Numbered from the stretch's first letter, positions 1 through 8,409 are shown. The stretch: DNA of 33,997 bases from Halomonas sp. McH1-25 (GCF_022348165.1 NZ_JAKRFI010000013.1:1-33997); one strand, 5' to 3'. The notes: generated by a model from the sequence alone, not told the origin. Program-made: numbers and translations.

Positions 1-61
1 CCGCTTCATGCTCGGCCAGAATGCCGATGATCTGCTCTTCCGTGAATCTCGCTCGTTTCAT
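1..61 (-). CDS. IS3-family transposase OrfA, N-terminal fragment
   Basis: The first 20 codons read MKRARFTEEQIIGILAEHEA. This is the standard start of IS3-family OrfA proteins, which carry an N-terminal helix-turn-helix and are joined to the DDE catalytic OrfB by programmed frameshifting. A GGAGG ribosome site lies just upstream of the ATG. The gene runs off the left edge of the window, so nothing can be said about whether the copy is active. The family assignment rests on this short but very characteristic start. Confidence 0.8.
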   Translation of the reverse strand, partial: MKRARFTEEQIIGILAEHEA

Positions 62-126
62 CGTCCGTCCTCCGGTTAGGTCGGACTCTAATCGACGATG
101 GAGGAAAAATCTCGTGGCAGGTCACA
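1..126 (-). mobile_element. End of an IS3-family insertion sequence (partial)
   Basis: The window opens inside an insertion sequence. Read on the minus strand, a probable terminus starts near 126 with TGTGACCTGCC and is followed about 65 bases further by the start codon of an IS3-type OrfA. The other end lies outside the window, so the inverted repeat cannot be verified and the boundary is good to only a few bases. The element lies downstream of the iac operon and probably bounds it. Confidence 0.6.
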
Positions 127-354
127 TCGAATTGACAGCACGCAGGCGCCTGGACGAGGATAGACAGCCGATGTGAGCGCACGGCCCTACCCGCCCACCA
201 GGGTGAGTCAGAACGGCGAGGATGATCATAAGCGCCATGTTCTAGTCGGTACTCTTGGGCTGGTTCTTGTCGCAAGTAACGGCTGCCATTGTGCAGGGCT
301 AAGACGGTGCGCACCCTGTCATGGACAGCCACACCACTTTGGAATCTTGTCAAC
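127..354. other. No gene recognised between the IS end and the iac operon
   Basis: Short open frames exist here, but none resembles a protein I know and no clear hairpin with a T run follows the last iac gene. It may be the remains of whatever the insertion sequence interrupted. Confidence 0.5.
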
Positions 355-918
355 TTATTCCATTAAAACCGACTTATCTGGAAATGATTCAGCCCATCCT
401 TTTTTCAACGGGGCCACGAATACATTTTCAGTGCGCGTTCTGGTTATTTTCCAGCGTCCATCCGGCTCCTTGCGAAATGCATTATTCAAGCGCGATGAGC
501 GCAGCAGCGATTTACCATCTGAAAATATCCACGGCTGGCAATGTATCCACTGCCCTTCTGCGATATCACCATTTACATGAATCTGTTCGGATGTCAAGTA
601 ATGCACATTGAAAAGTAATTCGGGATCCTGTTTTTCCCCCCAAAACTTTTCGAAATGATGTCGTATAGCTACTGCCCCTTCCAAGCGACCAAATTGGTTA
701 TCATAGTAGGAGCCGACTCCCTCCCAAATGGCATCCTCAGTATATAGATCCATGATGCAGTCAATCCGCTCAGCATCGCTTTTCAGTCCTGGCTTAGGAA
801 GCGGAGTATCACACAAGAACATATAGTGTGCCTGTATACGTCGAATTTCCGCTTCTGCCTCAAGCACTTCAATGCGCTTGATAAGAGAATTAAGATCCGC
901 AATAGAGATTTCCTTCAT
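355..918 (-). CDS. iacI: SnoaL/NTF2-like protein, probable IacI
   Basis: A 187-residue protein of the SnoaL-like (NTF2 fold) superfamily, the same fold as the small subunits of ring-hydroxylating dioxygenases. It starts with a short helical stretch, then shows IRRIQAHYMFLCD (about 26-38), IDCIMDLYTEDAIWEG (about 52-67) and a C-terminal part with a GRWKITRTRTENVF strand (about 153-166), all usual for this fold. A GGGGAG ribosome site precedes the ATG. It is the last gene of the iac operon, about 100 bases after the flavin reductase gene. Its place and fold match iacI, the least understood member of the indole-3-acetate cluster. It probably acts on a late intermediate between dioxindole acetate and catechol, but that role is inferred. 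No catalytic residues can be assigned by eye. Confidence 0.6.
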   Translation of the reverse strand: MKEISIADLNSLIKRIEVLEAEAEIRRIQAHYMFLCDTPLPKPGLKSDAERIDCIMDLYTEDAIWEGVGSYYDNQFGRLEGAVAIRHHFEKFWGEKQDPELLFNVHYLTSEQIHVNGDIAEGQWIHCQPWIFSDGKSLLRSSRLNNAFRKEPDGRWKITRTRTENVFVAPLKKGWAESFPDKSVLME

Positions 919-1017
919 TTAATTTCTCCCCTTATGGCTATCTTTCCATTCTTCTCCTTGAATTTTCTGCTAATTATTTTCAAGGATAAGAAAAGATATG
1001 AATGCATACATCTTTTC

Positions 1018-1947
1018 TCAAACACGGCCTTTTAGGTGCTCAATAACACTGGTCAGCCCAGCCTTCACTGTGTCCATCTCATCTGGCTCCAGCCAATTTA
1101 ACAGGCGGCTTTCATAATCATCTGCCATGGCCAGTAGCCGTTGTGATAAAGCCTGCCCTTCGTCGCTGAGCTCGGCTTCTTTAGTTGGTTTGATCCGTAC
1201 TAGACCCCGCTCGCAAAGCCCACTCAACGTATCTTCAAAATGCTCCATAGGCTGAGCGACACGGCGAGCAAGAACCTCACAGTTCAGAGGGCCGCGATCC
1301 GCAAGTAAAGTTAGAATCCTCCAATCTTTGTCATTAACCCCCAAGCTGCTCAAGCGTGGATAGAAGTCGTTACAATAGGCTGATAAAGCTTGCCGCAGCA
1401 AGTAGAGAAGATGTTTTCCCAAACGGCCATCTGTAGCAACCTCTTCATCGACGGGAAGCATAATGGGGTGTGGCTCAGGCACTGCATAGCGGCCATTGTA
1501 GAAAACCAGAGCGTTATTTCCATCACGTAAGCTAAAGTCTAGTACTTCGCCTATGATGATAAGGTGGTCTCCACCTTCGTAAACGTTCCAGGTGCGGCAC
1601 TCGAACTGGGCATTTGCCCCATCAATTTTTGCTGTACCGCCAATTCCTTCGCTCCATTCAGTGCTGGCGAACTTATCTTCACCTTTGCGCGCGAAGCGGT
1701 TGGATATATCTACTTGTCCGGTACCCAGCACGTTAACTATAAAGTATTCGGCTTTTCGGTAGGCCTCTAGACTATAAGCGCCCTTATCGATACTCCAAAG
1801 AATAAGGGGTGGATCCATAGATACTGAATTGAAACTGCTAGCGGTAACTCCGTAGTGCACTCCAGCTTCATCGCGAGCTGTGATGACCGTCACACCTGTC
1901 GCGAATTTTCCCAGTGCCCGCCGGAATTCTTTTGTATCTATACTCAT
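1018..1947 (-). CDS. iacG: Flavin reductase with C-terminal MarR-like domain, probable IacG
   Basis: A 309-residue NAD(P)H:flavin oxidoreductase made of two domains. Residues 1-155 form the flavin reductase domain, with FRRALGKFATGVTVIT near the start and GVTASSFNSVSMDPPLILWS around 32-51. Residues 175-305 form a MarR-type winged helix. Length and domain order match C1, the reductase of p-hydroxyphenylacetate hydroxylase of Acinetobacter baumannii, in which the MarR-like tail binds the aromatic substrate and stimulates reduction. By analogy this protein supplies reduced flavin to the monooxygenase IacA and may be switched on by indole-3-acetate. I take the ATG at 1947, with GGAGG eight bases upstream, over a TTG six codons earlier. 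It lies 32 bases after the tautomerase gene. Confidence 0.8.
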   Translation of the reverse strand: MSIDTKEFRRALGKFATGVTVITARDEAGVHYGVTASSFNSVSMDPPLILWSIDKGAYSLEAYRKAEYFIVNVLGTGQVDISNRFARKGEDKFASTEWSEGIGGTAKIDGANAQFECRTWNVYEGGDHLIIIGEVLDFSLRDGNNALVFYNGRYAVPEPHPIMLPVDEEVATDGRLGKHLLYLLRQALSAYCNDFYPRLSSLGVNDKDWRILTLLADRGPLNCEVLARRVAQPMEHFEDTLSGLCERGLVRIKPTKEAELSDEGQALSQRLLAMADDYESRLLNWLEPDEMDTVKAGLTSVIEHLKGRV

Positions 1948-1979
1948 CTTATTCGCCTCCGGCAAATGTAGTTTAAAAA

Positions 1980-2171
1980 TTAACGGCCGAGCTTTTCACC
2001 TGTAACACCGCCAATGCCGTATTCGCTCTTAGGTATTTCACTAATAATTACACGAACGTTTTCTTTCGGTGCGTCTAGGGCACTCACAACAGCTTCGGTC
2101 ACCTCGTGGATCAATGACTCTTTCTGAGTTTGAGTGCGTCCCGACATCATGTAAACATGAACAGTGGGCAA
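1980..2171 (-). CDS. 4-oxalocrotonate tautomerase family protein
   Basis: A 63-residue small tautomerase. The start codon is TTG at 2171; this start is required because it places proline directly after the initiator, and Pro1 is the catalytic base of the family once methionine is removed. The rest fits the family: GRTQTQKESLIHEVTEAVV, then NVRVIISEIPKSEYGIGG, including the conserved arginine around residue 39-40. A GAGGT ribosome site precedes the TTG. The gene sits between iacF and iacG with 12 and 32 base gaps, so it is part of the operon. A tautomerase is not among the iac genes I know, so it may handle an enol or keto intermediate specific to this version of the pathway, or be a borrowed meta-cleavage enzyme. 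Confidence 0.8.
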   Translation of the reverse strand: MPTVHVYMMSGRTQTQKESLIHEVTEAVVSALDAPKENVRVIISEIPKSEYGIGGVTGEKLGR

Positions 2172-2183
2172 GGTAGCTACCTC

Positions 2184-3140
2184 TTAGATGTCGATAACCA
2201 AACGTGAGCTTTTCGCTCGCGAACAGCACACAGCGATTTGGTCGTTGTCTTCTTTTTCCTCATCGCTTAAGAACTGATCGCGATGGTCGGGTATCCCCTC
2301 CAGTACATCGCATATACAAGTTCCGCATACACCTTCCTCACAAGAGACATTTACTTTAACGCCGGCGGTTTTAAGCGCCTGTGCAATTGACATTCCTTCT
2401 TCTACTTGAACGACGACACCGCTTACTGCCGCCTCTACCTCAAAGGCAACACCGCTGGTATCCACTTCAGCTGTGAAGTACTCGGAGTGTACCCGTGACT
2501 TTGGCCATCCTACTTTGTCAGCTGAGCCAATAACCCAGTCCATGAAGCCTGCGGGGCCGCATACGTAAAGATGTGCATCTGAGGGTTGGGCGGCAAATAA
2601 GGATTCTGGATCTAATATCTGAGAGGTAGGGCCATCATCAAAATGCAGTACCAGTGCCTCACCAAACTGACTTTCCAGTTCATCGACGAACGCTGCCTTA
2701 TCACGAGAGCGGCAACAATAGTGCAACTCAAAGGAGCACCCCGAAGCCTGCAGTGCATAAGCCATGGCAATCATTGGCGTAATGCCGATGCCACCGCCGA
2801 CTAGCAGGCTATAACTTGCTGACTCAGCGAGAGGAAAGTGGTTACGTGGTGCCCCAACTTCGATCTCTACTCCCTCGTGTAGACGCTCATGAACTGCACG
2901 AGATCCACCTCGCGAGGCGGGGTCGAGTAATACACCCAAACGGTAGCGATGACATTTACCAGGCGCATTGCTTAGCGAGTACTGGCGCACCAGCCCCTCG
3001 CCAAGATGCATATCGATGTGTGCTCCCGCCTCGAAGGCGGGAAGTTCGACGCCTTCGGGATCACCCAGCTCGATTACCGCGATTTCATTGGTGTGGGCTT
3101 CGCGCCGCACGACCTTCAAGGTCAGAGTTTTATCTTGCAT
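2184..3140 (-). CDS. iacF: Oxidoreductase with FMN/FAD, NAD and 2Fe-2S domains, probable IacF
   Basis: A 318-residue reductase of the phthalate dioxygenase reductase / vanillate demethylase reductase type. Order: flavin-binding domain with the RQYSLSN motif (52-58), NAD-binding domain with GGGIGITPM (about 113-121), and a C-terminal plant-type ferredoxin domain with cysteines in the pattern CEEGVCGTC followed by a later CC pair. It should carry electrons from NADH to the Rieske centre of the oxygenase IacC. I place the start at the ATG at 3140, six bases after a GGAG; another ATG two codons upstream overlaps that site. It follows the dehydrogenase gene by 16 bases. Confidence 0.85.
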   Translation of the reverse strand: MQDKTLTLKVVRREAHTNEIAVIELGDPEGVELPAFEAGAHIDMHLGEGLVRQYSLSNAPGKCHRYRLGVLLDPASRGGSRAVHERLHEGVEIEVGAPRNHFPLAESASYSLLVGGGIGITPMIAMAYALQASGCSFELHYCCRSRDKAAFVDELESQFGEALVLHFDDGPTSQILDPESLFAAQPSDAHLYVCGPAGFMDWVIGSADKVGWPKSRVHSEYFTAEVDTSGVAFEVEAAVSGVVVQVEEGMSIAQALKTAGVKVNVSCEEGVCGTCICDVLEGIPDHRDQFLSDEEKEDNDQIAVCCSRAKSSRLVIDI

Positions 3141-3156
3141 GATCATCTCCAGGTAC

Positions 3157-3915
3157 TCAGCGCATATAGATGCCGCCATTGGCATCCCAGCAAGCACCGT
3201 TGACGAAGGCAGCCTGAGGGCTTGCCAGAAAAGCCACCATCTGTGCCACCAGTTCAGGAGCTCCCAGTTGACCGACCGGAATATTACTCAGTGCCTTTTC
3301 AAGGTTATCTCCGAGCACACTGCGTACCATGGGTGTGTCCAGCGGACCTGGAGCGATAGCATTGCAAGTCACCCCATCGGCTGCGAGATCACGGGCGAAT
3401 ATCTTGGTCAGGGTAAGAATTGCACCCTTTGAGGCCGCATAGTGGGCCCCGGTAGCCGTGCCACCATTCTGCCCAGCCAGGGAGGCTAGGTTCACCATCC
3501 GACCGTAGCCGCGTTCCTTGAAATGGCGTCCAAATGTTTGGCAACCCGCGAAGACGCCACCGGCATTGATAGCCATAATCTCATTGAAGAAACTGGGGTC
3601 GATATCAAACAGACCCTGAGCCGCGGTACGTGCAGCGTTATTGACCAGCACCTCGCAGCTCCCCCAGCGTTCAACTACCCTATCTAGTACTTGTTGGAAA
3701 TCGTCAGGATTAGCCACATCCAGGGTGGCCGTGACTGCAGTTTCTCCTGAGAGGTCAAGTTCTGAAGCCAGTTTTTCGGCAGGCTCAGGATCAATATCGC
3801 TAATGACCACACGGAAGCCTGCGGAGTGGAGTGCACGCACGATGTGAACCCCGAGGCCACGCGCCCCACCGGTAACGACTGCAGTTTGAATTTTGTCAGG
3901 GAGTGGTGCAGACAT
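3157..3915 (-). CDS. iacE: Short-chain dehydrogenase/reductase, probable IacE
   Basis: A 252-residue classical SDR. The cofactor motif TGGARGLG lies at 15-22, NNAA at 92-95, and the catalytic residues are Ser145, Tyr159 and Lys163 in the YAASK motif. Its ATG overlaps the TGA of the preceding gene (TGATG), so translation is probably coupled. In the iac pathway IacE acts right after the monooxygenase IacA on the hydroxylated or oxidised indole-acetate intermediate leading to dioxindole-3-acetate; the exact step is described differently in different studies, so I state only that it is an early redox step. The SDR call is secure, the pathway step rests on context. Confidence 0.85.
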   Translation of the reverse strand: MSAPLPDKIQTAVVTGGARGLGVHIVRALHSAGFRVVISDIDPEPAEKLASELDLSGETAVTATLDVANPDDFQQVLDRVVERWGSCEVLVNNAARTAAQGLFDIDPSFFNEIMAINAGGVFAGCQTFGRHFKERGYGRMVNLASLAGQNGGTATGAHYAASKGAILTLTKIFARDLAADGVTCNAIAPGPLDTPMVRSVLGDNLEKALSNIPVGQLGAPELVAQMVAFLASPQAAFVNGACWDANGGIYMR

Positions 3916-4400
3916 CAGAATAAATAGCTGAACGAATTCAGCACTCCATCTGAATTGAGTAGACGAACCACCTTCTCCTGAATTTTGAAGCTGGAGTCGG
4001 TGGACTTAAGGGTGTAACGAACATTTGACGCCCAAAGTCTCTGGCGCCCAAATTTGTCTTCAACCAGATGCTGCCCGCACGAAACGATGACAGTATCGCC
4101 ATCGACCGCGTCGATAACGAACCGCGACAAGGTACGTACGGTAATCGCCGGCGGTGCTGATGAGATGGAGAACCCTTCTTGGAATCGCTTGATCCGGTCA
4201 CGACGCATCTTGTCATCGTCGTAACAGAGGTTCAGCACCTCCGCGTAGTCTTCAGCATCTTCAATGGGAAGGATATATATACCCTCCGGCTGCCAGAGAT
4301 CGAGCCAAGCGTCGTACTCCCTCGCATCTAAAATTGCAGCTTCGTTCCAGATGAATTGTGTTACATGCCATAGCAGGCTGCCTGTATCGGTCTTATTCAT
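3915..4400 (-). CDS. iacD: Ring-hydroxylating dioxygenase small (beta) subunit, probable IacD
   Basis: A 161-residue beta subunit of an aromatic ring-hydroxylating dioxygenase, NTF2 fold. It begins with a helix containing FIWNEAAILDAREYDAWLDL (about 15-34) and ends with the family's C-terminal strands (VVRLLNSDGVLNSFSYLF). Beta subunits have no metal site and stabilise the hexamer made with the catalytic subunit. I use the ATG at 4400, which has AGGAG eight bases upstream, rather than a start ten codons earlier that would overlap iacC. The stop overlaps the iacE start by one base. Confidence 0.85.
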   Translation of the reverse strand: MNKTDTGSLLWHVTQFIWNEAAILDAREYDAWLDLWQPEGIYILPIEDAEDYAEVLNLCYDDDKMRRDRIKRFQEGFSISSAPPAITVRTLSRFVIDAVDGDTVIVSCGQHLVEDKFGRQRLWASNVRYTLKSTDSSFKIQEKVVRLLNSDGVLNSFSYLF

Positions 4401-4405
4401 ATCGC

Positions 4406-5680
4406 TCACTCCTGCATCATTCTTTTCCACATGGCATAGGCCGCGCGCATCCCTGTTTCATCCGAAACATGTCCTCGTGGGCCGGCTTCACCAGGCACCT
4501 CCTGCCCCAAACCTCGATTGACTAGGATGGGCAGCTCTGGCCCACCGTCAGTGCCCCGTTGAATACGCTCCCAAACCTCGGCATCGTCGGGGGAGCCGAA
4601 GCCCATGGGACCTTGAAAATGCTCATGCAGGCGTAGACGCATGCGGTTGGCGGCTTCGGGCCCGCCCTCCATGCCCAGAGCGATATGTCGGATCTCTGTC
4701 TTATCGACCGCAGCGGGTGTTAGCACCCGGAAAAAGGCCATTGAGCACGCTACGTTCGGGAAGAGGTTGAGGTTGAAGCCTGATCCCCCCACCGCACGCA
4801 CAATCCGTCGTACCTGCTCTTTGGGGTAGCCTTCGTCACGCAGTTCCTGAGCCAACTCCTCGAAACGCTCGGGTATCTTACGGTCTAGGTCTTCCTCAAG
4901 GTCAACCAGCTCGGGAATCATGACCATGACGGAGTGGCCGTTACCCAAATCCTCGACGAAACCCTCCCCATCGAGGAACGTGAAAGTCTCCTCTGCCTCG
5001 TCATCAAGGGACTGTAGGAAAGATTTATGGACAACCGGAAAGTGATAAGCGTCAGTGGTGTTCTCAAGCTGAACTTTCCAGTTCATCGGCACCGCGAACT
5101 GATGTTCACCAAGTGTCTTCACCGGGAAACCACCGCCCTGTTTCATGAATAGGTCGATCCACTTCTTGGCAGCGCCGAGAAAATCCTCAAGCGGCTCAAT
5201 GTCTTCATTGAAGGTAGCGAAGACCATGCCTTGGTAACTTTCCGTGCGCAGCTTGAGCAACCCGTGCTGGGACTTGTCGAAATCATCCCCATACTGCTCA
5301 GGATGAGGCAGGGCGCGTAAGCTACCATCGAGCCCGTAGCCCCAACCGTGATACGGGCACTGGAAGGACGAGGTCTTACCCTTATGAATCTCGCACACCG
5401 TCGCAGCCCGATGGCGACAGCGGTTGACCATTACATGTATGTTAGCCTTGCGGTCACGCACCACGATGACCGGTTCAAGGCCCACTTTGGATAGCTTGAA
5501 GGATCCTTTATCCGGTATCTCACTTTCATGCGCTACCCAGACCCAAGTCCTGCGAAAAATCTTTTCCTGCTCTTTCTCGAACAGCTCCGGGCTGGTGTAT
5601 AGCGGAGTCGCAACCGTTTCTTTGCTCACCAGTCTGTCTGGATCGAGGGTAATATTTTTGACGTTAATTAATTGGTTCAT
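4406..5680 (-). CDS. iacC: Rieske aromatic ring-hydroxylating dioxygenase large subunit, probable IacC
   Basis: A 424-residue catalytic subunit. The Rieske 2Fe-2S ligands are visible as C88-x-H90 (NRCRHRA) and C108-x2-H111 (CPYHGW). The mononuclear iron site follows as D210-x2-H213-x4-H218 in NTTDAYHFPVVH, where D210 is the electron-bridging aspartate. The start ATG at 5680 has AGGAG eight bases upstream and the protein has the normal length of the family. With IacD and the reductase IacF it forms a complete two-component oxygenase. In indole-3-acetate breakdown this complex attacks the oxidised indole intermediate on the way to catechol. Confidence 0.9.
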   Translation of the reverse strand: MNQLINVKNITLDPDRLVSKETVATPLYTSPELFEKEQEKIFRRTWVWVAHESEIPDKGSFKLSKVGLEPVIVVRDRKANIHVMVNRCRHRAATVCEIHKGKTSSFQCPYHGWGYGLDGSLRALPHPEQYGDDFDKSQHGLLKLRTESYQGMVFATFNEDIEPLEDFLGAAKKWIDLFMKQGGGFPVKTLGEHQFAVPMNWKVQLENTTDAYHFPVVHKSFLQSLDDEAEETFTFLDGEGFVEDLGNGHSVMVMIPELVDLEEDLDRKIPERFEELAQELRDEGYPKEQVRRIVRAVGGSGFNLNLFPNVACSMAFFRVLTPAAVDKTEIRHIALGMEGGPEAANRMRLRLHEHFQGPMGFGSPDDAEVWERIQRGTDGGPELPILVNRGLGQEVPGEAGPRGHVSDETGMRAAYAMWKRMMQE

Positions 5681-5717
5681 CTCGTTCTCCTCATGCCTTG
5701 GCCAGCGGATGCTGTTT

Positions 5718-6062
5718 TTATTCAGGTACCACCAGCTCCCGGCCGATGCGGGCCTCGACACGTGCGTATTTCCACAGCTTATAAGTACCATCACCCACTG
5801 GGGTGGAACGGAAGAAGTTGCAGGCCGCCACGACAGTATCGTAGTCAGGTACGTCAGCCATGATGTAAGCAGTCCAGGGTGCTGTGGTAGATGGACCGAC
5901 CATGATGCGGTCATCATCCATGATTCCCAGGATGTTGACGCCGGGCAATTCATCGATGCCTTGCATCATCTGGCTGAATGCTTGCCAGACTTGCTTACCT
6001 TCATCAGCAGTAGCATTCATGAAGTTCTGGTTGATGCCGATGCAGAAAAGTACGCGATGCAT
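5718..6062 (-). CDS. iacB: Small conserved protein of iac clusters, probable IacB
   Basis: A 114-residue protein of unknown mechanism. The pattern of an N-terminal strand (RVLFCIGIN), a helix (EGKQVWQAFSQMMQGID), a second strand (VNILGIMDDDRIMVG) and later PWTAYIMADVPDYDTVVAACNFF suggests a dimeric alpha-beta barrel, but I cannot name a Pfam family with certainty. It sits between the monooxygenase and dioxygenase genes exactly where iacB lies in known iac operons, and its size agrees. AAGGA precedes the ATG. A role beside the oxygenases is inferred from position only. Confidence 0.65.
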   Translation of the reverse strand: MHRVLFCIGINQNFMNATADEGKQVWQAFSQMMQGIDELPGVNILGIMDDDRIMVGPSTTAPWTAYIMADVPDYDTVVAACNFFRSTPVGDGTYKLWKYARVEARIGRELVVPE

Positions 6063-6095
6063 ATTTAAGTCCTTTAATCAAAATGAAAGGCTGAA

Positions 6096-7241
6096 TTATA
6101 GATAGCCGGGGAGAGGATCATGCCCAAAGAACATGGCGCCAGCATTCTTCCAGGTAATCTCTCCCATGAAGGCGTGCTGTGTAACCAACATGGAGTCACG
6201 CACAATTCGTGACAGAGGGTGATTGTTATCGGCACCGCTCATGCCACTAACTTGATAGATGTTGCGAATGGCTTCGGCACATTCATGGGTAAGATGAGTA
6301 CTAGAGAGGCGCAGCAAGTTGATCTGTTCACGGCTGGGTTCTTCGCCAGTCAGAATAGTAGCCCATACCGCCTCGGTACTATCAAAGAAGAAGGCGCGAG
6401 CTGCACGTACCCTGGCCTCGGCCTTTGCTAAAACAATCTGGGCATATTCTCGCTCACCAAGCAACGGTGCTCCGGTAACCGATTTACGTCCGGCAGCAGT
6501 AGCACGCACAATATCTAGTGCTTCCCGAGCTAACCCCAGTGTGGTTACCGCTAATACCTGCGTAGCGAAAGAAATCGAAGGATAGCGAAAGAAGGGGGAG
6601 TCAATATTGGACTGCCCTCCACGAACGAATGTCCATTCCTCCGGTACATAGGCATCCTTTATCACTAGGTCATGGCTACCCGTACCTACCATGCCCATCA
6701 TATTCCAGGTCGGATCAATCTCGACCTGCTCACGGGGTAGCACTGCCATTCGCGGCAAGGCCCCTTCCTCATCGGGCAGGATCCCTACGCCGCATAGCGA
6801 GGCACCCATGCAACCGCTGGCGAATTTCCACCGGCCAGAGATACGAAAGCCCTTATCGACCCGGTCTGCGGTTTGAGGTGGAAAGATACCACCTGCAAAA
6901 ACAATGTCAGGAGAATCCCGCCAGATTTCTTCGGTAGTCGCTTTGGGGAGCGCGGCCAGGTAGGCCGGGTTCATGCCGAAACTAGCAACCCAGCCAGCGG
7001 AGCCATCTGCCGCCGAGATCGCTTCTACCATCTTCAAGAACTCAGCGGGGGATCTCTCGTCACCACCATAGCAGGACGGCACCATGGCGCGATAAACCCC
7101 AATGGCCTTGAATTCATCAATGATGTCATCTGAGATACAGCGCTGGGCCTCGAACTCCTCACGGCGCTGTCGTATGGCTTGGAGTAGCGCATCGAAGCGC
7201 TCTTCGCCGCCCCATAGAGATTTATCGATCAGGCTATGCAT
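6096..7241 (-). CDS. iacA: Flavin-dependent indole(acetate) monooxygenase, probable IacA
   Basis: A 381-residue group D flavin monooxygenase with the acyl-CoA dehydrogenase fold, related to the HpaH C2 oxygenase and to the indigo-forming indole oxygenases of Acinetobacter. Visible hallmarks are FRISGRWKFASGC (about 153-165), WNMMGMVGTGSHDLVIKD (about 193-210) and the C-terminal helices with LTHECAEAIRNIYQVSG (about 325-341). These enzymes use reduced flavin and oxygen rather than act as CoA dehydrogenases, and a flavin reductase (IacG) is encoded in the same operon. IacA carries out the first attack on the indole ring of indole-3-acetate; homologues also turn indole into indigo. AGGAG lies upstream of the ATG. 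Confidence 0.85.
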   Translation of the reverse strand: MHSLIDKSLWGGEERFDALLQAIRQRREEFEAQRCISDDIIDEFKAIGVYRAMVPSCYGGDERSPAEFLKMVEAISAADGSAGWVASFGMNPAYLAALPKATTEEIWRDSPDIVFAGGIFPPQTADRVDKGFRISGRWKFASGCMGASLCGVGILPDEEGALPRMAVLPREQVEIDPTWNMMGMVGTGSHDLVIKDAYVPEEWTFVRGGQSNIDSPFFRYPSISFATQVLAVTTLGLAREALDIVRATAAGRKSVTGAPLLGEREYAQIVLAKAEARVRAARAFFFDSTEAVWATILTGEEPSREQINLLRLSSTHLTHECAEAIRNIYQVSGMSGADNNHPLSRIVRDSMLVTQHAFMGEITWKNAGAMFFGHDPLPGYL

Positions 7242-7273
7242 ATAATCGTTGCTCCTATTATTTTGTCAGGCAC

Positions 7274-8386
7274 TCAAGCTGTGTTCCGATTCGCCAGAAA
7301 GTACGCAACTCGGCAGACCTCAGCGTCATCACCTCTCCGCCCGACAAGCTGTAGACCCACCGGGTTTCCTTGCTGTGGCGAGAGCGGTAGTGTCAGTGCG
7401 GGATGTCCCGAAAGATTGAAGGGCCGAGTAAACATTGAAATAGTCAGGTCCTGCTGCCCTGCTTCGGCTGCGGCTCGAGTCATTGGAAAATGCGGTAAGG
7501 TCGGTAACACCAGGACATCATGCCTTTCGAGCAAGCGATCCACTTCGGCCGAGAATGCCTTGCGTACTGCTTCAGCATCGTGTAATTCGGCTTCCCCAAT
7601 GCTCCCTGCGGCACGAAGCCGTCGTTCAACATCTTTACCGAGACGGCCACTATCGAGCCATGTTTCGCAGGCCAAATAGGTTTCACGACTGATCACCGCC
7701 ATAGCCGCTGAATAGGCATCATTCATTAGCGGCAGGATGCTTCTCGTCATAGCCATTTTCGTGGTGACGAGCTGTTCCTCAACTGCGGCAAGTACCGCTG
7801 GATCGGCATCAACTTCCAGCCATGCTACACGGGGCACATTCTGGGACTCACTTAGTACGAATGAGGGATCGACTGCAGCCATGAAGGCCACTAATTTATC
7901 CAGATCGGCGGCGATTGGTCCCACGCAATCGAGACTGCTGACGGCCGGCATAACACCACGCCGATCGAGACGTCCAAAGCTAGGCTTGAGTCCATAGACA
8001 CCGCAGCAAGCCGCTGGCACACGAATTGAGCCACCTGTATCTGTGCCTATACCGATTTCAGCCAGTCCGGCTGCCACTGCTGCCGCCGAACCACTCGAGG
8101 AGCCACCCGTTATCAGCTCGGGAAAGCATGGATTGTCAGGTGTACCCGTCCAAGTATTGAGGCCAGTCATGCCAAAGGCCAGCTCATGCATATTGGCCTT
8201 GCCAACTAAACGGTAGCCGGCTGTCAGTGCTTGTTCGACGATGGCAGCATGACGCGCGGCTGGTAGTGCCTCTGCTAGAGCCGCTGATCCAGCACGAGTC
8301 GGATAGCCAGCGATATCTATGCAGTCCTTCACCACGACCCGCAGGGAGCCTGAGCCGATGTCAATGTTTTCGGTGAGGTAGGCCAT
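7274..8386 (-). CDS. iacH: Amidase signature family hydrolase, probable IacH
   Basis: A 370-residue amidase signature enzyme. The catalytic Ser-cisSer-Lys triad is present: Lys20 in VVVKD, the cis-serine in GGSSSGSA (94-101) and the nucleophile Ser120 in GTDTGGSIRVPA. At 370 residues it is shorter than the usual 450-500 of the family, but both ends look complete. It is the first gene of the operon, 32 bases ahead of iacA, with AAGGA before its ATG. In iac clusters IacH is proposed to hydrolyse an amide, either an opened oxindole lactam or an indole-acetamide or auxin conjugate; sequence alone does not decide which. Confidence 0.8.
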   Translation of the reverse strand: MAYLTENIDIGSGSLRVVVKDCIDIAGYPTRAGSAALAEALPAARHAAIVEQALTAGYRLVGKANMHELAFGMTGLNTWTGTPDNPCFPELITGGSSSGSAAAVAAGLAEIGIGTDTGGSIRVPAACCGVYGLKPSFGRLDRRGVMPAVSSLDCVGPIAADLDKLVAFMAAVDPSFVLSESQNVPRVAWLEVDADPAVLAAVEEQLVTTKMAMTRSILPLMNDAYSAAMAVISRETYLACETWLDSGRLGKDVERRLRAAGSIGEAELHDAEAVRKAFSAEVDRLLERHDVLVLPTLPHFPMTRAAAEAGQQDLTISMFTRPFNLSGHPALTLPLSPQQGNPVGLQLVGRRGDDAEVCRVAYFLANRNTA

Positions 8387-8409
8387 ACCTAGATCCTTAG
8401 TAGACTTTT

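Noticed and set aside
6-353. 115-codon minus-strand ORF overlapping the IS end
   Set aside because: It runs through the IS terminus and overlaps OrfA in another frame; composition is that of a shadow frame.
6096-7241. Acyl-CoA dehydrogenase of fatty acid oxidation
   Set aside because: The fold is shared, but the operon supplies a flavin reductase and oxygenase partners rather than beta-oxidation genes, and the sequence follows the flavin monooxygenase branch.
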